A DNA stretch of 64,000 nt from Pseudisothecium myosuroides (GCA_951799445.1 OX637289.1:45670264-45734263); one strand, 5' to 3'. Shown: positions 24,401-35,440, counted from the first letter of the stretch. The notes: a model not told the origin generated them from the letters alone. Made by a program: numbers and translations.

Positions 24401-24828
24401 CAGGAAAAATAATGTTGGAGGAATCTATTGAAGCCAAGAGAAGACAAGTGATGGAGCCGTTGGTTATATCCCCGAAGAAGAAAACAAATGTAGGAAAACC
24501 TCCTCTTGATAGACGTGAGCAAAATGCGGTACTTCCTCTCACAAAACCAGAAGCGTTTGATTGTCTTCGACAATGCATAGGAAAAACTTTAATGCAAGTG
24601 AAAAAAGAGAAGAAGATGGGCAAGTCAAAGAGAGCTTCTACATCTAAGAAAGTGCTTAAAAATAGGGGTGGAAGTCAATTATTTGCTTCAGACGACAAAG
24701 ATGACACGTTTGACAGTGAAGACGACGGACTTCAATCAAATGAATATAGTAGCGGGGCAGAGGTGAAAGGAAACATTGATTACTACCCTGTGAAATCCAA
24801 TCGTAGAAAAGGCTCAAACAAAGGGTAG
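21466..24828 (+). pseudogene. hAT-superfamily transposase with long acidic tail, copy 2
   Basis: One frame of 1120 residues with two stops, TGA 22075-22077 and TAA 22240-22242. Order: BED-like zinc finger (VKCQACSLEF..H, residues 20-45); DUF659/RNase-H-like core with second catalytic Asp in TSDNAP (residue 298) and C..H in GCVVHAL (322-325); hAT dimerisation region HAWWDFEG..SSSACERNWS, the Glu at 614 being the likely third catalytic residue. The first catalytic Asp is Asn here (STNGWSS, 22174-22176), whereas copy 1 has Asp. After about residue 655 there is a ~465-residue polar tail with DDDSSDDDDD and SEDD acidic runs and Lys-rich stretches, much longer than usual for hAT enzymes. Cut-and-paste transposition is the family role; this copy should be inactive. 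Confidence 0.85.
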
Positions 24829-25205
24829 TTCGTAAAGAAGGTGTTTAAAGGCAAAAAGTTGAAGAGATAAGACTTCAACTATTGTGTGCAAGCATTGATC
24901 TCTAGTAGAGTACTAGAGTAAGTAGAGTAGTAGACTAGAATTCTAGAAGTTCAGAACTAGTTTGCATGTTTATGTTTGAAAATGTATTGAAATCTTTAAG
25001 TTTATTACATTCCACTGAAAGTGAAAATTATTCAAAAAATGTTCCTTGTGTATTCTTTGATTTTTTATTTTCAAGTATTCAACAACATATTTTTGAAAGC
25101 AACATACCTCAAAAACATCAAAAAGTAACCTACTACTTGTAACAAAATAAAAATGTATTTATACGAATATAACTCAAAGTACTCAACCATAAAATACTAA
25201 AATCA
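24829..25205. other. Transposase 3' region
   Basis: AT-rich after the TAG. The frame stays open for a further 13 codons, lysine-rich (KKVFKGKKLKR), to a TAA, so the tail may originally have been longer. No other feature seen. Confidence 0.4.
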
Positions 25206-25629
25206 CCCGTCTGCCCGTCCGCCCGACCGCCGGAGGGCGACTGGACATCGTCCGCGCACATCCACAGCGTCCATTGTAACCGGTCGTCCGGTCGTCTGGA
25301 CGTCCGGTTTTCGGACGCGATTTCCGAAAAATCGAACGTCCGAGACAACCCTGCCACTGGTGAAAGGCGCTTTCTGATCATTGTGGGTTTGAAGTTTGGA
25401 AGCCATCTTTCGGACAGTGAGCTTGTGGTTTGGCCGTCCCGTTTTACCCGTCCGAGGCCTTGTTTCTTATTACACACCTTTACCTTTGGCCCTATAGAGC
25501 CACCACAGGATAGGATGGTTGAAGACCGAGTGAAGATTTGAGTTTTGAGATTCTCAATCTACACTCATCAACTTGCAGCTAGACATCCTGTGTGTTCCCT
25601 AAGCGCGCTCTTCTCTACCCGACAACGTT
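25206..25629. repeat. Right end of composite element with CCGTCC cluster
   Basis: GC-rich, with CTGCCCGTCCGCCCGACC and further GTCCG/CGGACG motifs to about 25460, then 160 bp of normal composition. From about 25345 to 25629 it is matched in inverted orientation at 31123-31455. The match stops sharply at CCGACAACGT near 25629, a candidate terminus. The clusters sit at the end of the transposase unit as subterminal transposase-binding repeats do in other hAT elements; the binding role is inferred. Confidence 0.55.
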
Positions 25630-25944
25630 GTCCCGCATTGTCTTGGAAAATGACAATGAAGCTGCAGCTACTTGTAGAACACGCCTCAAACTATCAACAA
25701 TCTTAGATTTTGAATTTAAAAGTAGTCATGCATCATTTGGTTCAATTATTGCGAGACGCCCAGATTACTTTATATCAATTTTACACTAGAATTTATTTTT
25801 GAAATTTTAATGACTGAAAAGTGAAGGGCAAAGATGACAACCCCTTCTTTTCGCCATAGTAGTTAAGAAACAAACAAACAACATATTCTAATATAAAAAT
25901 GTAATACACTGTCTCTTGCAGTAATTGGAAATGGTGCTGTGAGT

Positions 25945-26263
25945 GTGCTAGGGTATCTTCTCCGTGTCCAGAGTGTAGCAGGGGATGCCGTTGGAGCAGC
26001 CATGGCCCAGCATATCTGCAATGTAAACCCCGTAGCTCCATTTGATCGCCTGAATGGCGACGACCTGGAACATCCACCCGGTGTCGCCGCCATAGCCATG
26101 CGTCATGCATACAATGCCCTTGGGCTTTTGGGACACAGGCAGAAACTCTTGTGTGAAAATTGTCCCGTGCGGCGTCTTGAAGAACGCCTTGTGATTGTGC
26201 ACTCGTAGAACTCTTCCCCGGCGTGTCTCCCCAGAAATTGGGTCCTCGATCGGTTGCTGCCAT
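25945..26263 (-). pseudogene. Monoacylglycerol lipase / caffeoylshikimate esterase-like fragment
   Basis: The start MAATDRGPNFWGDTPG (ATG at 26263) and a second-frame block with TPHG..FTQEFLPVSQKPKG, then CMTHGYGGDTGWMFQ, then ADMLGHGCSNG, match the N-terminal part of plant alpha/beta-hydrolase fold monoacylglycerol lipases and caffeoylshikimate esterases. HGYGGDTGW is the oxyanion-hole region and ADMLGHG the conserved strand; the nucleophile GXSXG and the rest are missing. At least two small indels separate the first 17 residues from the main block. A stop follows TEKIP. A truncated, frameshifted first-exon remnant. Confidence 0.75.
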
Positions 26264-28000
26264 GATTCGGATTTGATGGTAAGTATTGCAATGTATACAT
26301 GTCGTGGCTTTCAAAATTTTGCGGGATGCAAATTTATGCACACAGGCACGTGCTGAAGAGCTGGAGAGGCTGTAAATAGTTTCCTCCCGTTTGAATGTCT
26401 AGTTCCGTGAATTTGAGGCTTTCATAAATGACTCGTTGTTAGAAATCTACAGTGAAGATTAAAAATGCTCCACTATGTTGTTGTTTTAGTCTTCGATTTT
26501 TTTTATTAATTCTTTTCAGATCGTCCTCTCTTCTAGTTTTCGGAGGAAAATTCTTTTGGACTGGTGTTCTTGATGTTTTAAGTCACAAATTTGCTTTACA
26601 AAGGGTTTTCCATGGGTTTTCCATTTGATTCCGAATTCAGAGTCGCTGATTATGAACTCTATCTTAAAATCGCAGACTGAGTTCATGGTGGACATGAAAT
26701 GTGACGGATGCGTCTAATAAGTGCGCACCAAGTTAGAGCCGCTTGATGGTAAATTGCACAACTAAACTCATTTTGGATAGCTGTTGTTCCTCAATCTCAA
26801 TCTCTGAGTCTTTCTAATTATTCTATGGCAGCTTCATTTATTCTGTGAACATGTCTATGGCAAGGTTGCATTGTGTCTGCAATTTCCAATGCTAGGGAGT
26901 AATTTAGGACGTCACTACTTGATGTAGTTTAGAGTTGTCATGCTCAGAGAAGTCTTACGCTTGTCTTGGATCTCTGTAAGAATGAGTTTTTCTAGTTGAT
27001 ACTTCTTGTATGTCTCAGCAGATATCATCCTGGTAAATTTTGTAAGTCTTAGCTGATATCATCCTAGTAAATTCCTGATCCGATGCATCCTAAGCACAAG
27101 CATCTGACCATATCGTGTTGCTGGTTCAGAGCACTGGAATGCAAGGATCTTGGTCATGAGCGTGACCCTTGGGATGTCTCAGGCAAAGCTAGGAGTTGCT
27201 CTTTCCAGATTATCTATTAAGGAAAAGGATATGGGATATTATGAGGGCAAAGATAAGGGAGTTCAAAACTATATGTTAAGCTTACAAGCATTAGAGATTG
27301 GCCAAGTCTTCAGTTGCTGATACTTGCTTTGGAGCATCTTCACACATAGGTAGGTAGTGGCATTCAAGTATTGCTACCAATCTTGTAGGACATAAGCATC
27401 CATTGGTGAACTTAAGGCTTTTATGCACTTTTGCTTTCACTTTCCTCGCGTATTGTTTGCCAAGAGCGCGTGCCCATGAAGAACCTACGTATGCTCCGCT
27501 TGTATATGCGCGTGTGTGCTTGTGGTTGCAGATAAAATTTGACTTTGGTTTTGCATATACATCACTTGGAGATTGATAAATCATCTCTTTCATGAAAACA
27601 GATTTCGATGGTTCAAGAAAGCAAGTGAATGAATTCAAGTATCATGTGTATATACATCGAACTTTGTCTGTGCAGTGTCTTGCATCCTTAGCACTGTGGA
27701 TTAATTTTCCCAATTAGAAATCCAGAGGTTCGTTAATCAGCTGCGCAGCCCAGGGTAGCAGCTTATGAATTGCATTTTTTATTTTGAAAGTTATCGTTGC
27801 TTATCAGAGTGAAAAGAGTTTTGTTGGAAATTGATATAAATGTGGCATGCAGGAGCGTTTCCCATTTAAATGGATCTAAATTCATGGCTGGCTCATGTGG
27901 TTGGGCACGAGACTGTTAATGCTTGTGGCCATTGTCCTGGTCCGATTTGCCAAACAAGCTTGCGAACGTGGTGATTTAAAAATAGTGCGGACTTTGGTGT
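26264..28000. other. Non-coding, intron-like DNA
   Basis: No exon, RNA gene or repeat recognised. Composition is less AT-rich than the far right of the window and resembles the introns around the other gene fragments. A 115-codon leftward open stretch at 27291-27638 was not accepted. Confidence 0.4.
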
Positions 28001-28005
28001 ACACC

Positions 28006-29819
28006 TGTCGTAACATGTGAAAGCACAAATCCCTCCTTTAGGTGTTAAATTAGTGTAAAATACCTTAGAAGCTTAGATGACTCGTGTGTCATTCCCATAG
28101 GATTTTAACTTGTAGTTTCCTCAAAATAACCGGAACAGGATCCGGAACACAAACCCAAGACAAAAGAATCCGGGACTGAAAACTAGGAACTGCACTTCCT
28201 TGTCCGTATTCCTTCAACCTTCTCCTCTTTCAACTCATACTATTCACCATACTAAACCCCAACAAGAAACAGGTTTGTATTTCTACCCAACAGTAGCCGT
28301 AACTTAGTATCCTACTTAGCTAAATGCAGAACCGGAAAGAGTGTCTTGATCCTATACCTTTCCCGGATCCGGATCCAGTATGCAAAGTAACCGATATTAT
28401 AGTTTAACCTCTATATCAGAGGGGTCCGCTCTTGGATTTAAGGAAGGGAACATATACCTACCCTTCAAAGGATTAGAGTGAATGAAGGTTCACTAAAGAA
28501 AACATAAAACACACATACAAAACCCGGATGCGGATTCTTCCTCACAACTGATCTAGAGGTCAATCCGGACTAGCAGATCACTCAGGAAGCCCCCACAATC
28601 CTCTCTTACTACAACGACAGACCTATCTAAATCCAGTTCCTAAGGCAGAATCTGGTGACCAAATAACTAGGCAATCCTAACCACTTGCACATCACTCACT
28701 TCCGGTTATAGTAGGACCTCATCCTCGACCTCATCAACACTTCAATCACCATACACCTGCCTCCTACAAAATGCACCCAATCTAAGAGCGGCTATCCCAC
28801 ACAAAAGCGTCCAAATAACTACAGTAGCTAAATTTCACTCCTAGTACACACAGTATCTTCAACCAGCTCACCTCAACTCCCGGAACCGGATTTAGACAGA
28901 ATCCGGGGGAACTCTTTCTCCTTCCCAACACTAGCAAAGCAGCTACCCACACTAAACAATGGTTCTAGCATTGCCAGCATACCAACCCAGAGTCGAGACT
29001 TTTCAGAGCAACTCTTAGGAAGTGAAAATCTGAATGACTTTACTAAAATGATGAAATTTATAAGAAAGAAATGCCTGAGGCTTCAAACCAAAGTCAGCCC
29101 CTAAATACCAACCCCAAGGAACCCTTGAAAGGCTCCAGGGAACAAAACCAGAGGACCAGAGAATGACACCTGTCATTCTTTATCCTCCCCATGTTGACTT
29201 TTCTACCATCCCATCCGAGCCAATCCACAAAAAGTGGATCTGAGATCCTAAAAACCTGGAAAGTACAGTCCAAGTGCATCCAGCTGAAAAGCAGCTGGCT
29301 AATAGCTTCCTACCTATCCAAAACTTCGGCTATAGTAGCCCTACTCGTCTAAGTCTATCCTAAAAAACTTCCTATCTATTTCTGGTCCCACCCACAGAAA
29401 GTGAATCTCAAATCTGACAAATCCGGATCCGGGTGTCCAGGTTCTTCCTAATAAAAAGCAACTTGCAAATAACTTTTTAAATCAAAAGAACTTTAGTCCT
29501 AAATCGCCTACCTACTTCCTTCCTAAAATAATTGCAGTTCACTTCAGTTGCTTTGGAGGCGCTTCCACTTGATGAGGCTTAGGTAACACTGACGTGTTAG
29601 CTCCTCCTAATTCCAGGTTCCGGGTTCCGATTTAGGACAAAAAATAAATTTTCCTCCTTAACCATTTTATCTTACTAAGAAATCCTATGTTTTGCTAATA
29701 GATAATTTTACTAATTCTTCTACTTCTGACCCACAAAATCGAAATTTTTTATTGAGAATGGATTCCTTACTTCTAATTCTATCTTAAATAACTAGGATCT
29801 TGTTTTCTAGGTTCCCACA
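28006..29819 (-). mobile_element. Family II TG..CA element, 1.8 kb, TSD ACACC
   Basis: Bounded by TGTCGTAACATG and GGTTCCCACA and flanked on both sides by ACACC (28001-28005; 29820-29824), as expected for LTR-retroelement integration. Rich in CCGGA/TCCGG. Shares internal phrases with the longer family II copy at 46153-49622 (TTACTACAACGACRG). No internal terminal duplication and no ORF, so a solo LTR or non-autonomous derivative. Reverse orientation is chosen because the related copy's ORF runs leftward; in that sense it reads TGTGGGA..GACA. Confidence 0.75.
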
Positions 29820-30003
29820 ACACCTATATTTTCATTCAGGTGTGCACGCAACCATAGCCCCTTTCTGATCAAGAATGCATATATCATTGCTTTGTTGAAC
29901 TCTCTATAAAAACATTAATTAGTAGACTACATCAGCTCAATTGGATTTTTTTTAATAGTTGTAACTCATTCCAGAGTTGGGAGGCTATTGTATGGGTTTT
30001 CAG

Positions 30004-30620
30004 GTGATAGCGGTGCTGGCCATGATATGCAGTGTTGTGGTGGCCTTCACAAAATTTGACAACAGTTACCCCTACACGCATGAACGACTGGGACTGGCGT
30101 TGTGGATCTTTGGTGTGGGTTGCACCTCTTCTTGGCTTCGTCCGTCCTGATCAGTAAGCTTTTTCTTCATTATTTCTTGTGTGTGTGTCTGTGCGCACAC
30201 GCACCTTACTTGCACTTGTCCTTGCTACTGTATGCTTCGCCATGTGCTGGGCATATTGCCGTGCTTCCTTTAGAGGACAGCTTACTCATTACCTATCGTT
30301 CCCTTCGTTGTGAGACTTTCAATTTTCCTTATCTAAGTTGGTCCTAGAGTTTATAGGTTTTCTACAAGAGTTATACTATGACTCCCCTCTGGTACTCTTG
30401 CCGGCCTTAGGCGCTCCTCTTGTGCATCCCTTCTAAAACTAGTTTACCTCAAAACAGGCAATTACTGTGCATGCGCGCGACTGAGAAGAGCTCCGGAGAG
30501 CAAGAAGATTGGAGCATTGGAAGAACGATAATAAGGAACGCGATGTGTGTTGTGGTGAGCATGGCAATGTTGGTGTTGAAGGTGCTGAATATAATGGACG
30601 TATCCACGCCGTATGCTTAG
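30004..30620 (+). pseudogene. Cytochrome b561-domain protein fragment
   Basis: After a TTTTCAG acceptor the frame reads a hydrophobic segment, then YPYTHERLGLALW. After a 1-bp frameshift the other frame continues VWVAPLLGFVRPD up to a GTAAGC donor at 30154. This pattern (H-x-R-L-G-L, then LLGF.RP) is typical of plant cytochrome b561/ferric-reductase transmembrane domains, including DOMON-b561 proteins; the His would be a haem ligand. A second possible exon after TCAAAACAG at about 30456 carries a hydrophobic stretch with VLKVLNIMD and a stop at 30618-30620, weakly similar to the next b561 helix. Haem-binding context cannot be judged from the fragment. Confidence 0.5.
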
Positions 30621-31122
30621 CCGCAATCTGAGTGCCTACAAATTAATTTGATTAATGCGTAAGCAGTTTGAGTGAGCGATATGGTGTTCTCTGTTTTTTG
30701 CTTAGGGTTTTTTGGGGGCTTGCAAAGGGTTTGGATGGTAAAGGTCAAAATTACAAATTTCAGTGCCATTTGCACAGTTTTAATTGCGTAACTGGATCAT
30801 TCTAATACAAATACTTATTTTTTAAAGCTTTGAGGCACTTGAAAGGTACAATTTGTAATAACATGACCGTCTGATTGCCTTGCACCTTGCAAGCGAATCT
30901 GCTCATGCCCACTCGACATTAATCCCAATTGTGTGTCGACTTCTTCAAGCAACCAAGCATTCGCATTTCTGTGGAAAATTGCGGTATCCAATTCAACCTT
31001 GGTTGTTAAGGTAGCAGTAAACCCTAAACCTTGACAAAACATCCAAAGCAATTCTCAAATTTCCAACACAACTAAGTTACTGCAGTAATTGTATATAACA
31101 TTTTAGAGAACTCTTCCTTGAG
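30621..31122. other. Non-coding spacer
   Basis: Nothing recognisable; AT-moderate DNA between the b561 fragment and the inverted element end. Confidence 0.4.
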
Positions 31123-31455
31123 CACGTTGTCGGCTAGAGAAGAGCGCGCTTAGGAAACACACAGGATGTCTGGCTGCAAGTTGATGAGTGTAGATGGAGA
31201 ATCTTAAATTCAAATCTTCACTCGGTCTTCAAAGTCTCCAAACTCGAATCTTCACTCAGTCTTCAAATCTTCAAACTCGAATCTTCACTAGGTCTTCAAC
31301 CATCCTATCTTGTGGTGGCTCTATAGGGCCAAAGATAAAGGTGTGTAATAAGAAACAAGGCCTCAGACGGGTAAAACGGGACGGCCAAACCACAAGCTGA
31401 CCGTCCGAAAGATGACTTCTAAACTTCAAACCCACGGTGACCAGGAAGCGCCTTT
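31123..31455 (-). repeat. Inverted truncated copy of composite-element right end
   Basis: Reverse complement of 25345-25629 with moderate divergence, starting abruptly at ACGTTGTCGG and including the CAGACGGGTAAAACGGGACGG stretch with CCGTCC motifs. It ends at CGCCTTTCACCAAT. Either a solo end fragment or the other terminus of a deleted element. It is longer than its partner because of an internal triplication (31211-31300). Confidence 0.75.
31211..31300. repeat. About 30-bp tandem triplication
   Basis: Three imperfect copies of a unit containing AATCTTCACTCRGTCTTCAAA; the partner end at about 25520-25560 has one copy. Confidence 0.8.
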
Positions 31456-31769
31456 CACCAATAACAACAACATAGAAGATCGACCATGTAGGTGATCAAT
31501 CCCACTTCGTCGCCACAAACATAAAACATGGCTATTACTGGATACCCACGTAGCCCGCAACAATGTTTACAGTGCAAATAAAAAATGAGAACAACAAGCC
31601 TCCAAAACCGGCTAGGAATAACAAGCCACAAGCCACAACACACAAAACTTCAATCTTCTTGTTTTCAAATCTTAGTTTCTTCAAATCTCTTCAAAACTCC
31701 TCCAACCCCAATTCCTTCTCCTTGATCAAACTTTGGTGTGATGCCACGGCTACTCTACAAATTCAAATC

Positions 31770-31940
31770 AGATGTGTAATAATTTTTTGGAAAGCTTACA
31801 CAAATCTCTACTTCTCCTCTAAAACTCAACTCAAACTAACACTCTGTCCATATTTTATGACCACTCAAAGTTTCGACTTCAAAGTTTGAGGGTAGCAGAC
31901 CCTCCTTCACTTCCACACTCATAAATCATTCATATATGCT
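31770..31940. repeat. 180-bp tandem repeat, unit 1 (split by LTR copy A)
   Basis: Related to two units at 36915-37260 (shared AACACTCTGTCC, GTTTCG, GCAGACCYTCCTTCACTT). LTR copy A is inserted exactly here, duplicating ATGCT. Confidence 0.75.
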
Positions 31941-32796
31941 TGTGAGCTCTCAATTTGTCACTTGGGACTCGTAGAATTATTTTTTTGAAAATTTGCAATT
32001 TAAAGTTGATAAAAGTATACAAAAATCCATAAAAAGAGTGTAGAACCGAAATAGGGTTGTGTCATACCCATTATAGTATTTGGTCTAGATTTGTGTTTTT
32101 TACTTAGAATCCCCCAAATCTTGCCTAAAAATAGTATAGAAATAACGAAAAGGTTAGATTTGGAGGATTCGAATCACACAGCCCCAAAAGGGCTAAATCC
32201 CACCATGAATGTGGCGATTCATGGCTAGGTCGGTCCGAGGGATCCACAGCGAGGCCACTAGGTCGGGTCCTAGAGTTAGATTTAGAATTCCCCATTAGAT
32301 CGACAAATTTTCAAAATCCCGATTGTTAGCATGCAGGAACCACTCACGCAAGACCGGGCCCGTGGAGGAATCTACAGCCCCAGGATGGTGTTCTAGGGTG
32401 AATCCCAAGCCAGGAGTCCAACGGCAAAATCGGTTCGCCAAGATTCTTCCACCTGCAGAAGATTCCCGCACCGTCGCTAATTCAAGGAGATGTCTAGTTT
32501 AAATCTCCATTGACCAATCGTGCCAGGTACGGAAACGCACCCGCACGTCTTTTATGCGACTCCCTGAGAGGTCACGTGAAAAATCCCGGCATCTTCCGAC
32601 TTGCAGAAGAACCTTTTTCCGGGTGGTCAACCCTCCTAACCTCCAACGGGAATTTCATGGAAATTACCCAGGTTACAATAAAATCTCACTAAAAATTAGA
32701 CTAGCTTATTTTATGTTAATAATGCGCTCCGTGAAGTTTCACGACATTCCGATAGCGGCAAGTACCCGAACCGGCGAGATTCCTCGGGAATTAACC

Positions 32797-32819
32797 ACGT
32801 GGCGGGGTCCCCGCCACGT
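32797..32819. promoter_or_regulatory. Perfect 11-bp palindrome with G-box in U3, copy A
   Basis: ACGTGGCGGGG, one T, then CCCCGCCACGT; with the preceding C it forms CACGTG, the bZIP/bHLH G-box core. Identical in copy B at 41781-41803 and not preserved in copy C. Confidence 0.7.
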
Positions 32820-33230
32820 TGACCGGCATTCCGGGACCATACGATGGCGAAACGAAGTCAACCAAAAGTCCTTCCCGACTCTCTCGCACCTACCGAAGAC
32901 CCTAGGCTATTCACATTTCTCAAAATAGGAGACCTCCAAGATCTAGGATTTTACCACGATTTGGTTTTTAAACTAAATTAGCCTACGATGGGTTTTTGGC
33001 CTCGGTATGGGAGGTAGGGGGTTCTAGGACTAAATACGGCGATCTGGATCCAACGGCGCAATCCGTTTGGCGATTGGAGCTAATCTCCAAAAGTTAGGAT
33101 GTTGGTCCAGCATAGATGGTAGAAGTAGAAATTTAGGATGTAGGATGAAAATCTTTGAGGATGAGGATGAAAATCCCCGTTGATAAGGTTACCTTAGAAC
33201 TCTAGAGGGAGGGGTGAGCCCTTGGAAACC

Positions 33231-33238
33231 TATATAAG
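33231..33238 (+). promoter_or_regulatory. TATA box of LTR copy A
   Basis: TATATAAG in CCTATATAAGGG, about 1.29 kb from the LTR start. The same box stands at the matching place in copies B and C, so it marks the U3/R boundary region. Confidence 0.75.
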
Positions 33239-33555
33239 GGCCCCATTTCTCTCTTTAGAACACCCCCAATTCTTGTTTTGGGTCCGTGGGTCCAAGTTAT
33301 TTTGGATATTTTGGCGTTTGAAGCCAAAAACCTCTACGGTGTTTTCGGAGCACTTTTGGTTCCATTGTTGCTTATTTTTAAGCTTTGAAGGTCCTTGGGG
33401 ATCCTTCTACCTTGTTTTGTGTACTCTTTTGTGAAGTTGTTGGCACCTTGTTGTAAGTGGAGAGCCTCTCTCTCCCTCTTGTACGTGTTGCGGTCTAACT
33501 TGTGAAGTTTGAGTTTCTTTTGTTGTATCTTGCACTAATTCTAAAGTTACCCTCC

Positions 33556-34237
33556 ACCGTACCTTGGCGATGCCGCTTTGGGGGGCCTTTAGCGTGTGAG
33601 CTTTGTGTTGCCACGTGGCCTAACTTGTGTTTTTTTTATCCTTTGTGTTTTGTCTTACACACTCTTCTAACCTTCTCTTTGTTGAGTGGACCTCCCTCCG
33701 GGACGGCAAAGCTTTGAACCTCCTTTGTGCATGTCTTCTAAAGTTATTCCAAACCCTCTTCTAATCTTCTCCTTGTTGAGTGGACCCCCCTCCGGGATGG
33801 CGAAGCTTTGAACCTATGTGTGTTTTTTCTTTAAAAGTTTAGTTGTTTTCCCTCTTCTAAAGTCTCTCTCATTGCGTGGACCCCCCTTGGAAATGGCGAA
33901 GCTTTGAACTAGTGACAAGTTGAAGTCCTAAAATATGTGTTAAAAGTGTAGACGGCGAAGCCTTGAACCCCCGAAGTGTCAAAGAAGTCCTAAAGTTGGT
34001 GTTAAAACCAACTTAACGGCGAAGTTTTGCACTTCCCCCGTGTTTAGGTCCAAAGTCTAGTTTCCAAGACCTTTGTGGAACCCTCCAGAGTTTAGCTTCC
34101 AAGATATTAGAGTCTAGCATGAAGTAGGAAGTGGTGGGCCAAGTTTAGCTACCTAGCCCTGGTATACGTGGTTTGCTAAGCCGAGTGTCTTGCTTCACAA
34201 CTTCGGGCCTAACCCCCGGACGGCGAAGCCTTGACTC
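33556..34237 (+). repeat. GGCGAAGCTTTGAACC motif array, copy A
   Basis: Six copies (starting 33705, 33799, 33895, 33954, 34018, 34222) within decayed 60-97-bp tandem units that also repeat GTTGAGTGGACC and CTCCGGGA. They are preceded by the related ACCGTACCTTGGCGATG at 33556. The core CGAAGCTTTG is nearly self-complementary. The array lies in the transcribed leader between TATA and ATG. Confidence 0.75.
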
Positions 34238-34324
34238 TAGCACTAATTTTTCCAAAACTCCAATTTTTATTGGTTAAGTGGGTTCCCCTGAGGGAACCCG
34301 TTGAGGTGATTAAAAATTTTGTGG

Positions 34325-34460
34325 TGCCAGCGGACTAGCCAGCCAGCGGACCAGCCAGCCCAGCAACCAGCCAGCGGACTAGCCAGCCCAGCAACCAGCC
34401 AGCCCAGCAGAACCGGGGGCCCAGCGACAGTAACGGGAGAGCCCAACGACAGTAACGGAG
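34325..34460. repeat. CCAGCCAGC-type tandem repeat
   Basis: Short irregular repeats of CCAGCCAGCGGA and CCAGCCCAGCAA. Copy B has a similar but different CAGTCCAGTCACAG tract at 43325-43400 in the equivalent place. Confidence 0.75.
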
Positions 34461-35377
34461 CCCAGCCACAGCGGTACAAGGCTGATACAGGGACGGTAAC
34501 CGAGGCCAATACACTACCTGTCTAGCGCCCAACCTTGGCCGGTTTTGCGATTTGGGTAGACTGACCATGTCTCACATACATCATGGCTGATTTTAGACCA
34601 CAACCGGAATGATGCCCTGCGGGGCCCCAACTTTGGTTTTTGTTTGAAAAAACTCTCCACTAATCAGGACCTAGTTTAGAAAATTAGTTATAGATCTAGT
34701 AGGAAATCAGTGATAGATTAGTTTAGGAAATTAGTGATAACTCTAGTTTAGGAAACCAGTGATAGATCTAGTTTAGGAAATCAGAGATAGAGCTAGTTTA
34801 GAAAACCAGTTAAACCCAGTGGGGATCCAAGGCCAAAAATTCCAAAACTTCCAAATTGTGACTAAAAAAAACAAAGGGAAGGGAAGGAAGAGAGTCAACA
34901 CCTCACATCACTCCTACACACCTAATTGCACCCTCCACGTCACACCTGCACGCACACTTGAAACCTCCATTCTAACCAACCAAATACACACATGAGCAAT
35001 GGAGGGAGATTAGGAAGAAGGAGATGAAGTAGAGAACAAAAAGGAGAGAGACGATAAATAGTAACCTAGGTCTAAGCCTAGGTAGACTTAGGGAGAGAAA
35101 TCTTGAGAATTTGTGGTGACCGTTGGGAGGAGGATTAGGATGACACAAAGGCAAATTGTGTAAGAGGGTAGGAAGAACATTTAAACCCTTCTCGTAGTTT
35201 GAAACCATAATGTAAGACTCATAAAAGCTTAGGTGGAATAGTGCTAGTGTAGAAGAGAGGGGAAGAAAGAAAAGAAAAGGAGGAAGGGAAAGAAAGAGTT
35301 TAAATCATCAAAAATTGTAATATTTCTCAATAAGCGGTGAGCCTGGGAAAAAATTCAAAACAAAGCCAAAGACTACC

Positions 35378-35440
35378 ATGGAGCGTGAGGATGTATACGT
35401 GGACGGGGACGAAGTCATTTCCGAGACCGGTAGTGAAGAG
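35378..35440 (+). CDS. 21-codon first exon inside LTR copy A
   Basis: ATG followed by 20 sense codons (MEREDVYVDGDEVIS then ETGSEE), ending exactly at a GTGAGT donor. Copies B and C have an exon of the same 63-nt length and phase at the matching place, although C encodes a quite different acidic/Asn-rich peptide. This suggests the LTR supplies the first coding exon of the parent retroelement, spliced onward to an internal domain absent here. In a solo LTR it is a relic. Confidence 0.45.

Noticed and set aside
27291..27638. 115-codon leftward frame
   Set aside because: No recognisable domain, no splice or promoter context, intron-like surroundings.
32510..32928. 60- and 124-codon frames in LTR U3, repeated in copy B
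   Set aside because: Conservation follows the whole U3 DNA of the near-identical LTRs and the frames lie upstream of the TATA box; no protein-like features.
34267..34568. Leftward and rightward frames over the CCAGCCAGC repeats
   Set aside because: Simple-repeat translations.
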